Of a DNA stretch of 64,000 nucleotides, positions 19,301 to 26,845 are shown one piece after another. The notes under the pieces are model-generated. The model was not told where the DNA came from and made no database searches. It was given only the letters and a program-made list of their open reading frames with translations. This DNA comes from Burkholderiales bacterium (GTDB lineage Bacteria > Pseudomonadota > Gammaproteobacteria > Burkholderiales > Burkholderiaceae_C): contig JADJCH010000035.1 in assembly GCA_016703325.1 (NCBI GenBank), positions 1-64,000 on the forward strand. Reading direction: 5' to 3'. A program made the position numbers and the translations under genes. The first letter of the stretch is position 1; the number at the start of each line of letters is the position of its first letter.

Positions 19301-19867
19301 CGCAGCAAGTCGATGGACCGCGACAGCTACAACTCGGGCGACTGGTTCAACCGGCTGGACTGGTCCTACCAGGACAACTACTTCGGTGTCGGCCTGCCGG
19401 TGCAGGAGAAGAACGGGGACAACTGGTCGATCATCGCGCCACTGCTGCGCAACACCGCCATCAAGCCCACCGGCACCGAAATCGCATGGACCCGCGATGC
19501 CTTCCGTGACCTGTTGAGGATCCGCGCCAGCACCACGCTGCTGCGGCTGCGCAGCGCCGAGGACATCCAGTCGCGCCTGACCTTCCACAACACCGGCCCG
19601 GATCAGGTGCCGACGGTGCTGGTTGGTCATGTGGACGGCAACGGCTACGCCAGCGCCAACTTCAAGGAACTGGTCTATCTGATCAACGTGGACAAGACGG
19701 CGCAGACGCTTACCCTGGATGCACTCAAGGGCAAATCCTTCGTGCTGCACCCGGTGCACCGGGCCAGCGCCGCAGCCGACCGGCGGGCCCAGACCGCCAC
19801 GTACGAAGCCAACACGGGTGTATTCTCGGTGCCGGCCCGCACGGCCGTGGTCTTCGTGGTCGAATGA
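16340..19867 (+). CDS. pulA: Type I pullulanase, lipoprotein
   Basis: 1175 residues. The signal has a lipobox (LSLLSACGGG), so the enzyme is probably anchored at the cell surface or in the periplasm. Two CBM41-like starch-binding modules follow (about 60-155, LTVHYRRASGDYAGWQIHTW; about 173-305, LRVHYTRNDARYTDWGVHIW). Then come a pullulanase N2-like region, a CBM48 module (about 448-545, GFKLWAPTAQKVSVAVYD) and the GH13_13 barrel. The pullulanase signature NWGYDPYHFN is near residue 657. Catalytic residues are Asp777 (FRFDLMGH), Glu807 (IGEGWNFGE) and Asp939 (ENHDN). It hydrolyses alpha-1,6 branches of pullulan, amylopectin and glycogen. Length agrees with Klebsiella-type PulA (about 1100). 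A strong terminator follows. Confidence 0.95.
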   Translation: MTRLATALWTRVLSALMLFTLSLLSACGGGSSGNETGNLAEAYGASSTVLAAVPSAGGDGGGGSSTTLTVHYRRASGDYAGWQIHTWGAGRDPGWNAGHNPTGSDAFGAIYQVPLNAASGAVGYLFHQGDNKDHGGADQSYTLKTGANEIWRIEGDNTTYTSNPLGAATPDIETLRVHYTRNDARYTDWGVHIWDGSGLNLAGLSAAAQARINNWNDALAFSEFNGYAAGSDEVVFDIPVLNPQADAGRTALEFIIHGKPAGGDPNNKDGRDNNIRVAYAALNITGKVGQIWLVQGDATVYTAKPDLRKVSTRDARAYWLDRSLIQVPDGSVSGTWKLYHSARGQITAEKDGSVGGADGSITLEVFAGSLPVVVAERFRFVGAGVVLQVRTADQARVAELLRSQLVVVQENAEGKVQNATTAQLPGVLDDLYGAAAAVPDLGVKIASGGTGFKLWAPTAQKVSVAVYDREGRASDILPATFDTATGVWSAHSTANLSGKYYRYIVEVFARGVGLVRNLVSDPYSVSLGADSKYSYVADLSSAALKPSGWDSTARPSKVAQPTDVVIYELHVRDFSANDFSVSTVNRGKYLAFTETGSRGMRHLKALSDAGLTDVHLLPVFDLATVPEAGCAAVATGGPPDGQDQQAAVTAVKDSDCFNWGYDPYHFNAPEGSFASTAHDGAARVRELRAMVQALHRIGLRVGMDVVYNHTTASGQNDKSVLDRVVPGYYHRLSATGDVERSTCCDNTATEHRMMAKLMIDSAVLWAKEYKIDSFRFDLMGHQPRAVMEELQAAVNAAAGHHIHLIGEGWNFGEVANNARFRQASQLELNGSGIGTFSDRARDHVRGGSPFDGGESLVKNQGFINGLFYDDNGSGANKTRNDLMWSGDMIKVGLAGSIRSYTLHTHWDVRIPLEQVNYNGQPAGYVASPGEVVNYVENHDNQTLFDINAYRLPTTTSREDRARVQILGAAINSFSQGIAYFHAGIDTLRSKSMDRDSYNSGDWFNRLDWSYQDNYFGVGLPVQEKNGDNWSIIAPLLRNTAIKPTGTEIAWTRDAFRDLLRIRASTTLLRLRSAEDIQSRLTFHNTGPDQVPTVLVGHVDGNGYASANFKELVYLINVDKTAQTLTLDALKGKSFVLHPVHRASAAADRRAQTATYEANTGVFSVPARTAVVFVVE

Positions 19868-19908
19868 GGCGACCTCAACCGCTGTTGCGCCGCCGCTGAA
19901 ACACGCAC

Positions 19909-19931
19909 GCCGCCTTCGGGCGGCTTCTTCT
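19909..19931 (+). terminator. Rho-independent terminator of the pullulanase gene
   Basis: Stem GCCGCC-TTCG-GGCGGC, then TTCTTCT. It lies 42 bases after the pullulanase stop. The IS element begins 7 bases beyond its T-rich tail. Confidence 0.8.
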
Positions 19932-19937
19932 GTTCAG

Positions 19938-19952
19938 CCTAAATCCGGCAGT
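19938..19952 (+). repeat. Terminal inverted repeat (downstream end of the IS)
   Basis: CCTAAATCCGGCAGT. It differs at one position from the other end. The last base overlaps the transposase stop codon (19952-19954). Confidence 0.88.
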
Positions 19953-21499
19953 CACCCCACCGCCGGCAGCCCCTGGAACGGTTTCGGCGGTCCGATGACC
20001 GGAGCGATGCGGTCGCTGATGTAGCGCAGCAAGCAGCCCCAGCGGTCGAGGTCCTTGAACTGCTCCGCAGCAGCCTTGACGTGCTGCAGGGCCGTGCCGA
20101 TGTTGGCGAGGAGCTTTCGCAGCACGTCGGCGCGGCCGTGCATCGGCGTCAGGTACAGCGTGGTCTGGTTGGCGTGGCTGGCCGCCTTGCCCACCGCGGC
20201 CAGCAGCAGCGGCCGGCTTGTGATCGCCTCCAGCCTTCCCGTGGGGTGCGCCGCTCGGCAGTACCAACTCCACCAGTTGTAGACCAGCGCACACGCACGG
20301 GCCACGGTCTGGCAGCGGTTGATGTCCTGCGTGGTGAACCCACCCAGGCCCCACTGGTTCTTCAGCTCGTCGAACGCGTTCTCCGCATCCGCGCGGTCCC
20401 GGTAGAGCTGGGCGACGGACTCCAGCGGGTAGGCAACGTCGGTGACCAGCACCGCGTACTCCCACAGCTTGTCGCCCTCGTGCACGCTCGGCCCGGCCAG
20501 ATCCAGCTTGAGCTGCTTGCCGTCCACGCGCCGCTCGCGCGCGATGCCCCCGCGGATGCGCTGGCGCACGATGACCACGCGCCGCCTGGCACTCCAGCCG
20601 TGCAGCTGCAACTGCGCCTCGACCATCTGGCAGCCCTGGTTGTCCGGCCGGCTCCAGTCCTGGCGGGCGAACTGCTGGGCCACCAGGCGCTGCACGTTCT
20701 TCGTCTGCCGCAGCCGCAGCAGGTACGGCTGCCGGCGCTCTTCCAGCGTCAGCAGGATGCCCTCGTTGCCGTAGCCGGAGTCCCCGCGCACCAGCGCCGG
20801 GCGTTTGTCGCCGAGTTCATCGAGCAGCCGCCCCAGTGCCGCCTTGGCATGGCCGCTGGTGTGCTGCTTGCCCGAACTGACCTGCACGTCCAGTACCAGG
20901 CGCAGGTTGCTCACCAAGAAGGTGTGCAGCACGTGGCTGGGCCGCATGGGCTTGCTCGGGTTGTAGCCAATCTCCGCGCCTTCTTGCCGCCCGTACAGCG
21001 GCTTGATGCTCGCATCGATGTCCAGCACCCACGGCCTGTCCAGCGCCTCGCGCACCGAGTGCATCAGGCTCGGGCGCAGCCACGCCGCGCTGGCCGCCTC
21101 GTCGATGCGCTCCAGCGCCCGGCGCAACGCGTCCTCGCTGACCACCTTGTTCATCCCCAGTGCCTGGGCGGCCACCGCGTCGCCGCGCAGCGCGGTGATG
21201 TGCGCGTAGCGCCGGTGTCCTGCCAGCAGCCCCAGCATCAGCGTGCCCAGCACGTCGCGCTTGTCCGGCGCGTTGCCGCTGCGGTAGCTCAGCGGGCAGC
21301 TCGACACCCAGCGCTCGAAGACCCCGGTGGCGGCCAGGAACTCCGCAAAGAACACCAACTGGCCGTGCGGCGTGGCCGCCGCACTCTCGTCCCAGCGCAC
21401 GTGCATGCGCCCGCCCAACGTGTCCACCACCTGCGGCTCGGCCGGGTCTGCGCCGACCCCGGGACGCGCCGCCAGCGCCTTGCGTCTTGCTTCACCCAT
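19952..21499 (-). CDS. IS1380-family DDE transposase
   Basis: 515 residues, intact. It carries VLDIDASIKPLYGRQEG (first catalytic Asp region), VRGDSGYGNEGIL (second Asp) and YRDRADAENAFDELKNQWG (the YREK-like element with catalytic Glu), as in DDE transposase group 1 of the IS1380 family. It catalyses cut-and-paste movement of the surrounding element. The ATG at 21499 lies 83 bases inside the right-hand inverted repeat, and the stop overlaps the left repeat by one base. Confidence 0.95.
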   Translation of the reverse strand: MGEARRKALAARPGVGADPAEPQVVDTLGGRMHVRWDESAAATPHGQLVFFAEFLAATGVFERWVSSCPLSYRSGNAPDKRDVLGTLMLGLLAGHRRYAHITALRGDAVAAQALGMNKVVSEDALRRALERIDEAASAAWLRPSLMHSVREALDRPWVLDIDASIKPLYGRQEGAEIGYNPSKPMRPSHVLHTFLVSNLRLVLDVQVSSGKQHTSGHAKAALGRLLDELGDKRPALVRGDSGYGNEGILLTLEERRQPYLLRLRQTKNVQRLVAQQFARQDWSRPDNQGCQMVEAQLQLHGWSARRRVVIVRQRIRGGIARERRVDGKQLKLDLAGPSVHEGDKLWEYAVLVTDVAYPLESVAQLYRDRADAENAFDELKNQWGLGGFTTQDINRCQTVARACALVYNWWSWYCRAAHPTGRLEAITSRPLLLAAVGKAASHANQTTLYLTPMHGRADVLRKLLANIGTALQHVKAAAEQFKDLDRWGCLLRYISDRIAPVIGPPKPFQGLPAVG

Positions 21500-21567
21500 C
21501 GGGTGAGTGTGCCAACACCGGCCAAACCCGCGCCAGTGCTCCCTCAGCAGCCGATTGGCAGCAAAGA

Positions 21568-21582
21568 ACTGCTGGATTTAGG
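21568..21582 (-). repeat. Terminal inverted repeat (transposase-start end of the IS)
   Basis: Reads CCTAAATCCAGCAGT inward on the reverse strand. TTCAG follows at 21583-21587 as the second copy of the target duplication. Confidence 0.88.
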
Positions 21583-21654
21583 TTCAGCGGTCTATACAGC
21601 AGTCAGGCCAGCGGCAGATCCGGCAATGCCGGCGCCCGACACAGTGCGGCTGAC

Positions 21655-22806
21655 TCAGGTCTTGCGAACGATCAGTTCGGTCGGCACCGGTGCCGACGTC
21701 GCGCCGGCATCGTCTAGCAGAAGCCGCACGGCCCGCTCTCCCTTCGTGCGGCTGTCCTGGCGGACGGACGTGAGTCCGGCCACCGCGGCAGCCGGGATGT
21801 CGTCAAAACCCACCACGGCCACCGGGCTCGGCCTCCCCCAACGGGCGGTCACCTCCAGGGCGGACAGGGCCATGCGGTCGGTCATGGCCACCACCGCCAC
21901 CCGGGCATCGATCGGCAGGCGCGGGAGCAGCGCCAGCAGCCGATCTCCGGCGGCATCGGGGAAATGGTCATCCACTTCGACCCAGTGCAGTCGGTCGGCA
22001 GGGAATCCGGCCGCTTCTGCCGCCCGAAGGTAGCCGACCATGCGTTCATCCCCCACATATCCGCTGCGCGGCGGGTCACTGCCGGCGGTGGCCTGCGACC
22101 TCCGTCGCGCAGAGACTTCAAATCCCAGGATCACCACCCGGTCCGGGCGGGACTGCAGGGCATGCCGCATGGCCATTTCTGCGCCCTGTCGGTCATCGGT
22201 GAGCACCGAAGGCACACCCTCAACCTGCGCATCGACCAGCACGGTCGGTTTGGACATGGTCTGCAGTTCGCGCACCACGCTGGGACCGATCTCGGCATGT
22301 ACGATCAATCCGTCCGCGGTCGACTGGAATGCCGCGGCCCAGATCACCCGGCGCCCCATCTTGGGAATGACGTGCAGTGCCAGCTGGCGCCGATCTAGTT
22401 CGGCGGCCACTCCACCGAGGAAGGCTTGTGCAGTCGGATCGGTGAGGGCAAACGACAGATCGTGGTGAAACACCACGCCGACGGCTGCAATCTCGCGCCG
22501 CCTCAGTGCCCTGGCCGTCGGATCGGGCCCGTAGTACCCCAGTTGCTGCGAGCGAGCCAGGATTTCCTCGCGCAGTGCCACCGACAGTTTCTCAGGCCGA
22601 TTGAAGGCATTGGACACTGTCGTGCGACTCACCCCGAGCGCCTGGGCCACATCCAGCAGCGTCAGGCGATTGCGCCCGCCCCGAACGGTGGTCAATCCTG
22701 TCGAGACCGGCTGCACCACGGTCCCCGCATGGGCATCGGACTGACCGGGGGGCGCAGTCACGGCCGTGACCGAGGTTGGGTGCAAAACACGTCGGGACGG
22801 TGGCAT
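21655..22806 (-). CDS. LacI-family transcriptional regulator
   Basis: 383 residues. After a 45-residue polar leader comes a LacI helix-turn-helix (LTLLDVAQALGVSRTTVSNA, about 48-67) and hinge, then a periplasmic-binding-protein-like effector domain (FALTDPTAQAFLGGVAAELD, VLVDAQVEGVPSVLTDDRQG, VVGFDDIPAAAVAGLTSVRQ). It probably represses a sugar gene set. Its position at the end of the glucan island suggests an alpha-glucoside effector (MalI/MalR-like), but I could not identify a matching operator nearby. The IS separates it from the pullulanase gene. Confidence 0.88.
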   Translation of the reverse strand: MPPSRRVLHPTSVTAVTAPPGQSDAHAGTVVQPVSTGLTTVRGGRNRLTLLDVAQALGVSRTTVSNAFNRPEKLSVALREEILARSQQLGYYGPDPTARALRRREIAAVGVVFHHDLSFALTDPTAQAFLGGVAAELDRRQLALHVIPKMGRRVIWAAAFQSTADGLIVHAEIGPSVVRELQTMSKPTVLVDAQVEGVPSVLTDDRQGAEMAMRHALQSRPDRVVILGFEVSARRRSQATAGSDPPRSGYVGDERMVGYLRAAEAAGFPADRLHWVEVDDHFPDAAGDRLLALLPRLPIDARVAVVAMTDRMALSALEVTARWGRPSPVAVVGFDDIPAAAVAGLTSVRQDSRTKGERAVRLLLDDAGATSAPVPTELIVRKT

Positions 22807-22919
22807 GGGCGGTGGTCAACGGCTTCTTGTTCTGATGGGTCGGGAAGTTTATTCCTCTGCTCATCCAGGCCAGGACAATCCAGGCCCGGTGCACGCACCT
22901 CGGCTGCCCTGCAGAAGGA

Positions 22920-24557
22920 TCAGGCCGAATCCAGCGTCTCCGCGATGTAACGCTGCACACGCGGCGACTCGCTGCCCTTGTGGAAGGCCGCACGGCGCTG
23001 GCGCAGTTCCACATCACCTGCGGTGAAGCGCTCCAGCCGGCGCTGGTGCTCCACCCAGGATTCGTCCAGGAAGTACTCGATGTAGCGCCCGGGCTGCGCT
23101 GTATCGCGGAACAGCCCCCAGGACAAGGCGCCCTGGCGCAACCGGGCACGGCGGGTCTCCTGCATCACGGCATGAAAGGCCTCGGCCTGCGCGGGTTCGA
23201 TCAGGTACTCCACCGTCACCATCACCGGACCTTCCTGCGGCTCCAGCGGGATCACCGGTGCAGGCACTTCCACCGGAGGTGCGGGGCGCAGATCGTCGTC
23301 CTGGTGGGCATCCAGGCGCAAGCGCCGGGTGAGCAGCGCCAGCAACGGGCCCGCCAGCGCAGCGGAGAGCAGCGCGGTGGGCACGTCGGTCCAGCCTGCC
23401 ACCTGTCCCCACAGCGCAGACCCGCTGGCGGCCCCACCCATCAGTGCCATCTGGTAGATCGACATGCCACGGGCGCGCACCCAGTTTGGCAAGGTGAACT
23501 GCGCAGACACCGTCAGCGTGTTGGCGGTGCTGATCCAGGCGATGCCGGCCACCCACACCGCCGTGGCGGCAATCCAGAGGCTGGGCGCCCAGGCGACCAC
23601 GGCGGCCATGATGGATATGACCAAGGTGCCGATGGCCACGATGCGGTCACGCGGCACCCGGTCGCGCAGGCTGGGCACGGTGAGCGCGGCCACGATGGCG
23701 CCCACACCCATCGACGACACCAGCAGCGTGAAACCACCGGCACCGCTGCCCAGCCGACGCGCCACCAGCGGCATCAGCGCGGTGATGGCCGAACTCTGCA
23801 GAAAGAAAAGGAAGACGCGCAGCAGCACAATTTTCATGCGCGGACTCTGCCGCACATGCTGCAACCCGACCCGCATGGCCCCGACGAAGCGCTCCCCCGG
23901 CAGCGCACTGGTGCGCGGCTGACTCTTCCAGCGCAGGATCTGCGCGAAGGCCACCAGCGACAACAACGCGTTGACGACGAACACCGCCGCGGTGCCTGCC
24001 GCCGCCAGCAGGGCACCGGCCACCACCGGGCCGATCACCCGCGACAGGTTCATCGCCAACGCCTGCAGCGCCAGCGCGCCGGACAGGCGCTCGCGCGAGA
24101 CGATGTCCGGCACGATCGCCGCGAACACCGGCCAGCGCATCGCCAGGCCGATGCCGTTGACGAAGGTCAGCGCCAGCAGCAGCGGCGCATTCAAGCCCCC
24201 GCTGAGCGACAGCAGTGCCAGCAGCACCGCCACGCAGGCCACCCAGAGCTGCGTGCTGGCAAACCAGCGACGACGGTCAACGATGTCGGCCAGCGCCCCG
24301 CTGGGCAGGCCGAGCAGGAACACCGGCGCGGTGGAGGCGGCCGACACCAGCGCCACCATCACCACGCTGTCGGTGAGCTGCGTCATCAGCCAGGCGGCTG
24401 CGACATCGTTCATCCACATCGTCATGTTGGCCGCCAGCCAGGCCAGCCAGAGCATGCGAAACACCGGCTCGACCAGCGGCTTGAGCGTGGGCGGCAGGCG
24501 ATCGACCAGCGCAGGGGGCGCCGCGGGGCGTTCGGGGGAAGGAGGCTCGGAGCTCAT
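22920..24557 (-). CDS. MFS exporter (MFS_3/EntS-like) with C-terminal soluble domain
   Basis: 545 residues with 10-12 hydrophobic segments in residues about 35-430. It resembles the MFS_3 'transmembrane secretion effector' group, which includes the enterobactin exporter (MTQLTDSVVMVALVSAASTAPVFLLGLPSG split over segment 2, ADIVDRRRWF cytoplasmic loop, MRWPVFAAIVPDIVSRERL). Residues about 440-545 are a soluble tail (VTVEYLIEPAQAEAFHAVMQ) resembling an antibiotic-biosynthesis-monooxygenase fold, typical for this group. The substrate is unknown. It is co-directional with the LacI gene but 113 bases separate them. Confidence 0.85.
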   Translation of the reverse strand: MSSEPPSPERPAAPPALVDRLPPTLKPLVEPVFRMLWLAWLAANMTMWMNDVAAAWLMTQLTDSVVMVALVSAASTAPVFLLGLPSGALADIVDRRRWFASTQLWVACVAVLLALLSLSGGLNAPLLLALTFVNGIGLAMRWPVFAAIVPDIVSRERLSGALALQALAMNLSRVIGPVVAGALLAAAGTAAVFVVNALLSLVAFAQILRWKSQPRTSALPGERFVGAMRVGLQHVRQSPRMKIVLLRVFLFFLQSSAITALMPLVARRLGSGAGGFTLLVSSMGVGAIVAALTVPSLRDRVPRDRIVAIGTLVISIMAAVVAWAPSLWIAATAVWVAGIAWISTANTLTVSAQFTLPNWVRARGMSIYQMALMGGAASGSALWGQVAGWTDVPTALLSAALAGPLLALLTRRLRLDAHQDDDLRPAPPVEVPAPVIPLEPQEGPVMVTVEYLIEPAQAEAFHAVMQETRRARLRQGALSWGLFRDTAQPGRYIEYFLDESWVEHQRRLERFTAGDVELRQRRAAFHKGSESPRVQRYIAETLDSA

Positions 24558-24611
24558 CGGAGTGGCGGCAGTCGGTCAACCATGATGCCTGCAGCTGGCA
24601 TGACGGTGCAG

Positions 24612-24641
24612 AAACGACAAACCCCACCGCGGGGGTGGGGT
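24612..24641 (-). terminator. Rho-independent terminator after tctA
   Basis: On the reverse strand an 8-bp stem ACCCCACC/GGTGGGGT with a 5-base loop is followed by TTGTCGTTTC. It lies 43 bases downstream of the tctA stop and separates it from the MFS gene. Confidence 0.7.
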
Positions 24642-24683
24642 CGTGTTGCGAAGGATCCGCGGTGCAGGGGCGGCCGCGCTGCT

Positions 24684-26198
24684 TCAGCCTTCGTCCTGGA
24701 AGGCTTCCTCCCGCTTGTTGCGGATGGACGGCAGCAGCACCACCACGATCATCAGCGCCGCAGCAATCAGCAGCCCGGCCGACAGCGGGCGGGTCATGAA
24801 GGTGGTCCAGTCACCGCGCGACAGCAGCAGCGCGCGGCGCAGGTTCTCCTCCATCATCGGCCCCAGGATGAAGCCCAGCAGCAGCGGCGCCGGCTCGCAT
24901 CCCAGCTTGTAGAAGAGGTAGCCGACGATGGCGAATCCCGCGCCCATGAACACGTCGAAGTTGTTGTTGTTCAGCGTGTACAGGCCGATGGAGCAGAACA
25001 CCACGATGGCCGGGAACAGGAAGCGGTAGGGCACCGTCAGCAGCTTGATCCAGATGCCGATCAGCGGCAGGTTCAGGATCACCAGCATCAGGTTGCCGAT
25101 CCACATGGAGGCGATCAGGCCCCAGAACAGGTCCGGATTGCTGGTCATCACCTGCGGGCCGGGCTGGATGCCCTTGATGGTCATCGCACCCACCATCAGC
25201 GCCATCACCGCGTTGGGCGGGATGCCCAGCGTCAGCATCGGGATGAAGCTGGTCTGCGCACCGGCGTTGTTGGCCGCCTCGGGGCCGGCCACGCCGCGGA
25301 TGTTGCCCTGGCCGAAAGGCACCTGGTCAGCGCGACCACGGGTCTTTTTTTCCAGCGTGTAGGCGGCAAAGGAGGCCAGCAAGGCGCCGCCGCCGGGCAG
25401 CACGCCCAGGATGGAGCCCAGGGTCGTCCCCCGCAGCACGGCCGGAGCGGCATCCTTGAAGTCCTGCGCGGTCGGCCACAGACCCTTCACGTCCTTGGTG
25501 AAGACCTCGCGGTGTTCGGCCGGCCGACCCAGGTTGGAGATGATCTCGCCAAAGCCGAACACACCCATGGCGATGGTGACGAAGCCGATGCCATCGGTCA
25601 GTTCGGGAATGTCGAAGCTGTAGCGCGGCACGCCGGAGATGACGTCGGTGTTGATCTGGCCAAGCAGCAGGCCCAGCAGGATCATGGAGATCGCCTTGAC
25701 CAGCGAGCCCGAGGCCAGCACCACCGCGCCGATCAGGCCCAGCACCATCAGGCTGAAGTACTCGGCCGGCCCGAACTTGAAGGCCAGCTCGGTCAGCGGC
25801 GGCGCAAAGGCAGCGATGATCATCGTGCCCACGGTGCCGGCGAAGAACGAGCCCAAGCCAGCTGCGGCCAGCGCGGCACCGGCGCGGCCCTTGCGTGCCA
25901 TCTGGTAACCGTCCAGCGCGGTGACCACCGAGGAGGCCTCGCCGGGCACGTTGATCAGGATCGCCGTGGTCGAGCCGCCGTACTGTGCACCGTAATAGAT
26001 GCCAGCCAGCATGATCAGTGCAGGGGTGGCGTCCAGCGCGTAGATGCTGGGCAGCAGCATCGCGATGGTGGCCACGGGGCCGAGGCCCGGCAGCACGCCG
26101 ATCAGGGTGCCGAGCACGGCGCCGCCGAAGGCATACAGCAGGTTGGTGAGGGTGAACGCAACGCCGAAGCCCAGCGCCAGGTTGTTGAGCAGTTCCAT
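24684..26198 (-). CDS. tctA: Tripartite tricarboxylate transporter large membrane subunit TctA
   Basis: 504 residues with about 12 membrane segments. It shows the TctA family stretches GVLPGLGPVATIAMLLP, YYGAQYGGSTTAILINVPGE and MVLGLIGAVVLASGSLVKA. With TctB and a periplasmic TctC it takes up carboxylates using an ion gradient. TctB is encoded 12 bases upstream. No TctC gene is within reach in this window, so the binding protein must come from elsewhere. Substrate cannot be predicted. Confidence 0.93.
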   Translation of the reverse strand: MELLNNLALGFGVAFTLTNLLYAFGGAVLGTLIGVLPGLGPVATIAMLLPSIYALDATPALIMLAGIYYGAQYGGSTTAILINVPGEASSVVTALDGYQMARKGRAGAALAAAGLGSFFAGTVGTMIIAAFAPPLTELAFKFGPAEYFSLMVLGLIGAVVLASGSLVKAISMILLGLLLGQINTDVISGVPRYSFDIPELTDGIGFVTIAMGVFGFGEIISNLGRPAEHREVFTKDVKGLWPTAQDFKDAAPAVLRGTTLGSILGVLPGGGALLASFAAYTLEKKTRGRADQVPFGQGNIRGVAGPEAANNAGAQTSFIPMLTLGIPPNAVMALMVGAMTIKGIQPGPQVMTSNPDLFWGLIASMWIGNLMLVILNLPLIGIWIKLLTVPYRFLFPAIVVFCSIGLYTLNNNNFDVFMGAGFAIVGYLFYKLGCEPAPLLLGFILGPMMEENLRRALLLSRGDWTTFMTRPLSAGLLIAAALMIVVVLLPSIRNKREEAFQDEG

Positions 26199-26210
26199 GT
26201 GTCAGGCCCC

Positions 26211-26684
26211 TCAGCTGCCGGTGGCGTTCAGGAAGGCCGGCAGGACCGGCAGCGTCAGGCTCAGGCCCTTGACGAACACGACATACGACAACGCGGTGAG
26301 GATCGTGGCGTTGATCAACGCGTCCTTCCAGTGGAACTCGTCACCTGCAGTGGACACCGCAAACACCAGCAGCGGCAGGCTGACCACCAGGCCCAGGCGG
26401 GGCAGCGCGAGGCCGAAGCCGATCAGCGACAGCACCACGATGATCAGCGGCTTCCAGGCCCACTTGCCGATCGGGTCACCGTCGTCGGTTTCCACCGTCA
26501 GCGCACCGAACAGCACCACCGCGCCCAGGATGGCCAGCAGGATGCCCAGACCGAAAGGGAAATAGGCCGGCCCAGGCCGTGCCGAGTTGCCGAAGCTGTA
26601 GTTCAAGGCGCCCCAGGCAAACGCGATGCCCACGACGATGAACATCAGCCCCGACCAGAAATCCTTCTGGCTCTTGATCTTCAT
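26211..26684 (-). CDS. tctB: Tripartite tricarboxylate transporter small membrane subunit TctB
   Basis: 157 residues with four hydrophobic segments, the usual size for TctB. It begins KSQKDFWSGLMFIVVGIAFA, a typical TctB start, and LPRLGLVVSLPLLVFAVS occurs later. It partners TctA, encoded 12 bases downstream on the same strand. A TAGAAT -10-like hexamer lies 68 bases upstream. Confidence 0.88.
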   Translation of the reverse strand: MKIKSQKDFWSGLMFIVVGIAFAWGALNYSFGNSARPGPAYFPFGLGILLAILGAVVLFGALTVETDDGDPIGKWAWKPLIIVVLSLIGFGLALPRLGLVVSLPLLVFAVSTAGDEFHWKDALINATILTALSYVVFVKGLSLTLPVLPAFLNATGS

Positions 26685-26751
26685 GAAGTCTCCTCAGACG
26701 AATCGTCCGTGACGCAGGGCACGGACATCGCCCACTCCACGGTTCGCGGCG

Positions 26752-26757
26752 ATTCTA
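26752..26757 (-). promoter_or_regulatory. Possible -10 element for tctBA
   Basis: TAGAAT on the reverse strand, 68 bases before tctB. No good -35 was found at 16-18 bases, so support is weak. The rest of the gap 26685-26845 shows nothing else. Confidence 0.3.
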
Positions 26758-26845
26758 GGCAGCGCCCTCCGGCGGCCGACTGTGGATACCACTTAGCAGG
26801 CAGCAGGGTCCGGACAGGGCCGGGCGCAGCGCGCCCGGGCTGCCG

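Larger units (their letters stand above)
19938..21582 (-). mobile_element. IS1380-family insertion sequence, complete
   Basis: A 1645-bp element bounded by 15-bp inverted repeats with one mismatch: CCTAAATCCGGCAGT at 19938-19952 and the complement of CCTAAATCCAGCAGT at 21568-21582. TTCAG occurs immediately outside both ends (19933-19937 and 21583-21587), a 5-bp target duplication. The single transposase gene fills the element. The short, clean duplication and the intact frame suggest a recent insertion. Confidence 0.9.
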
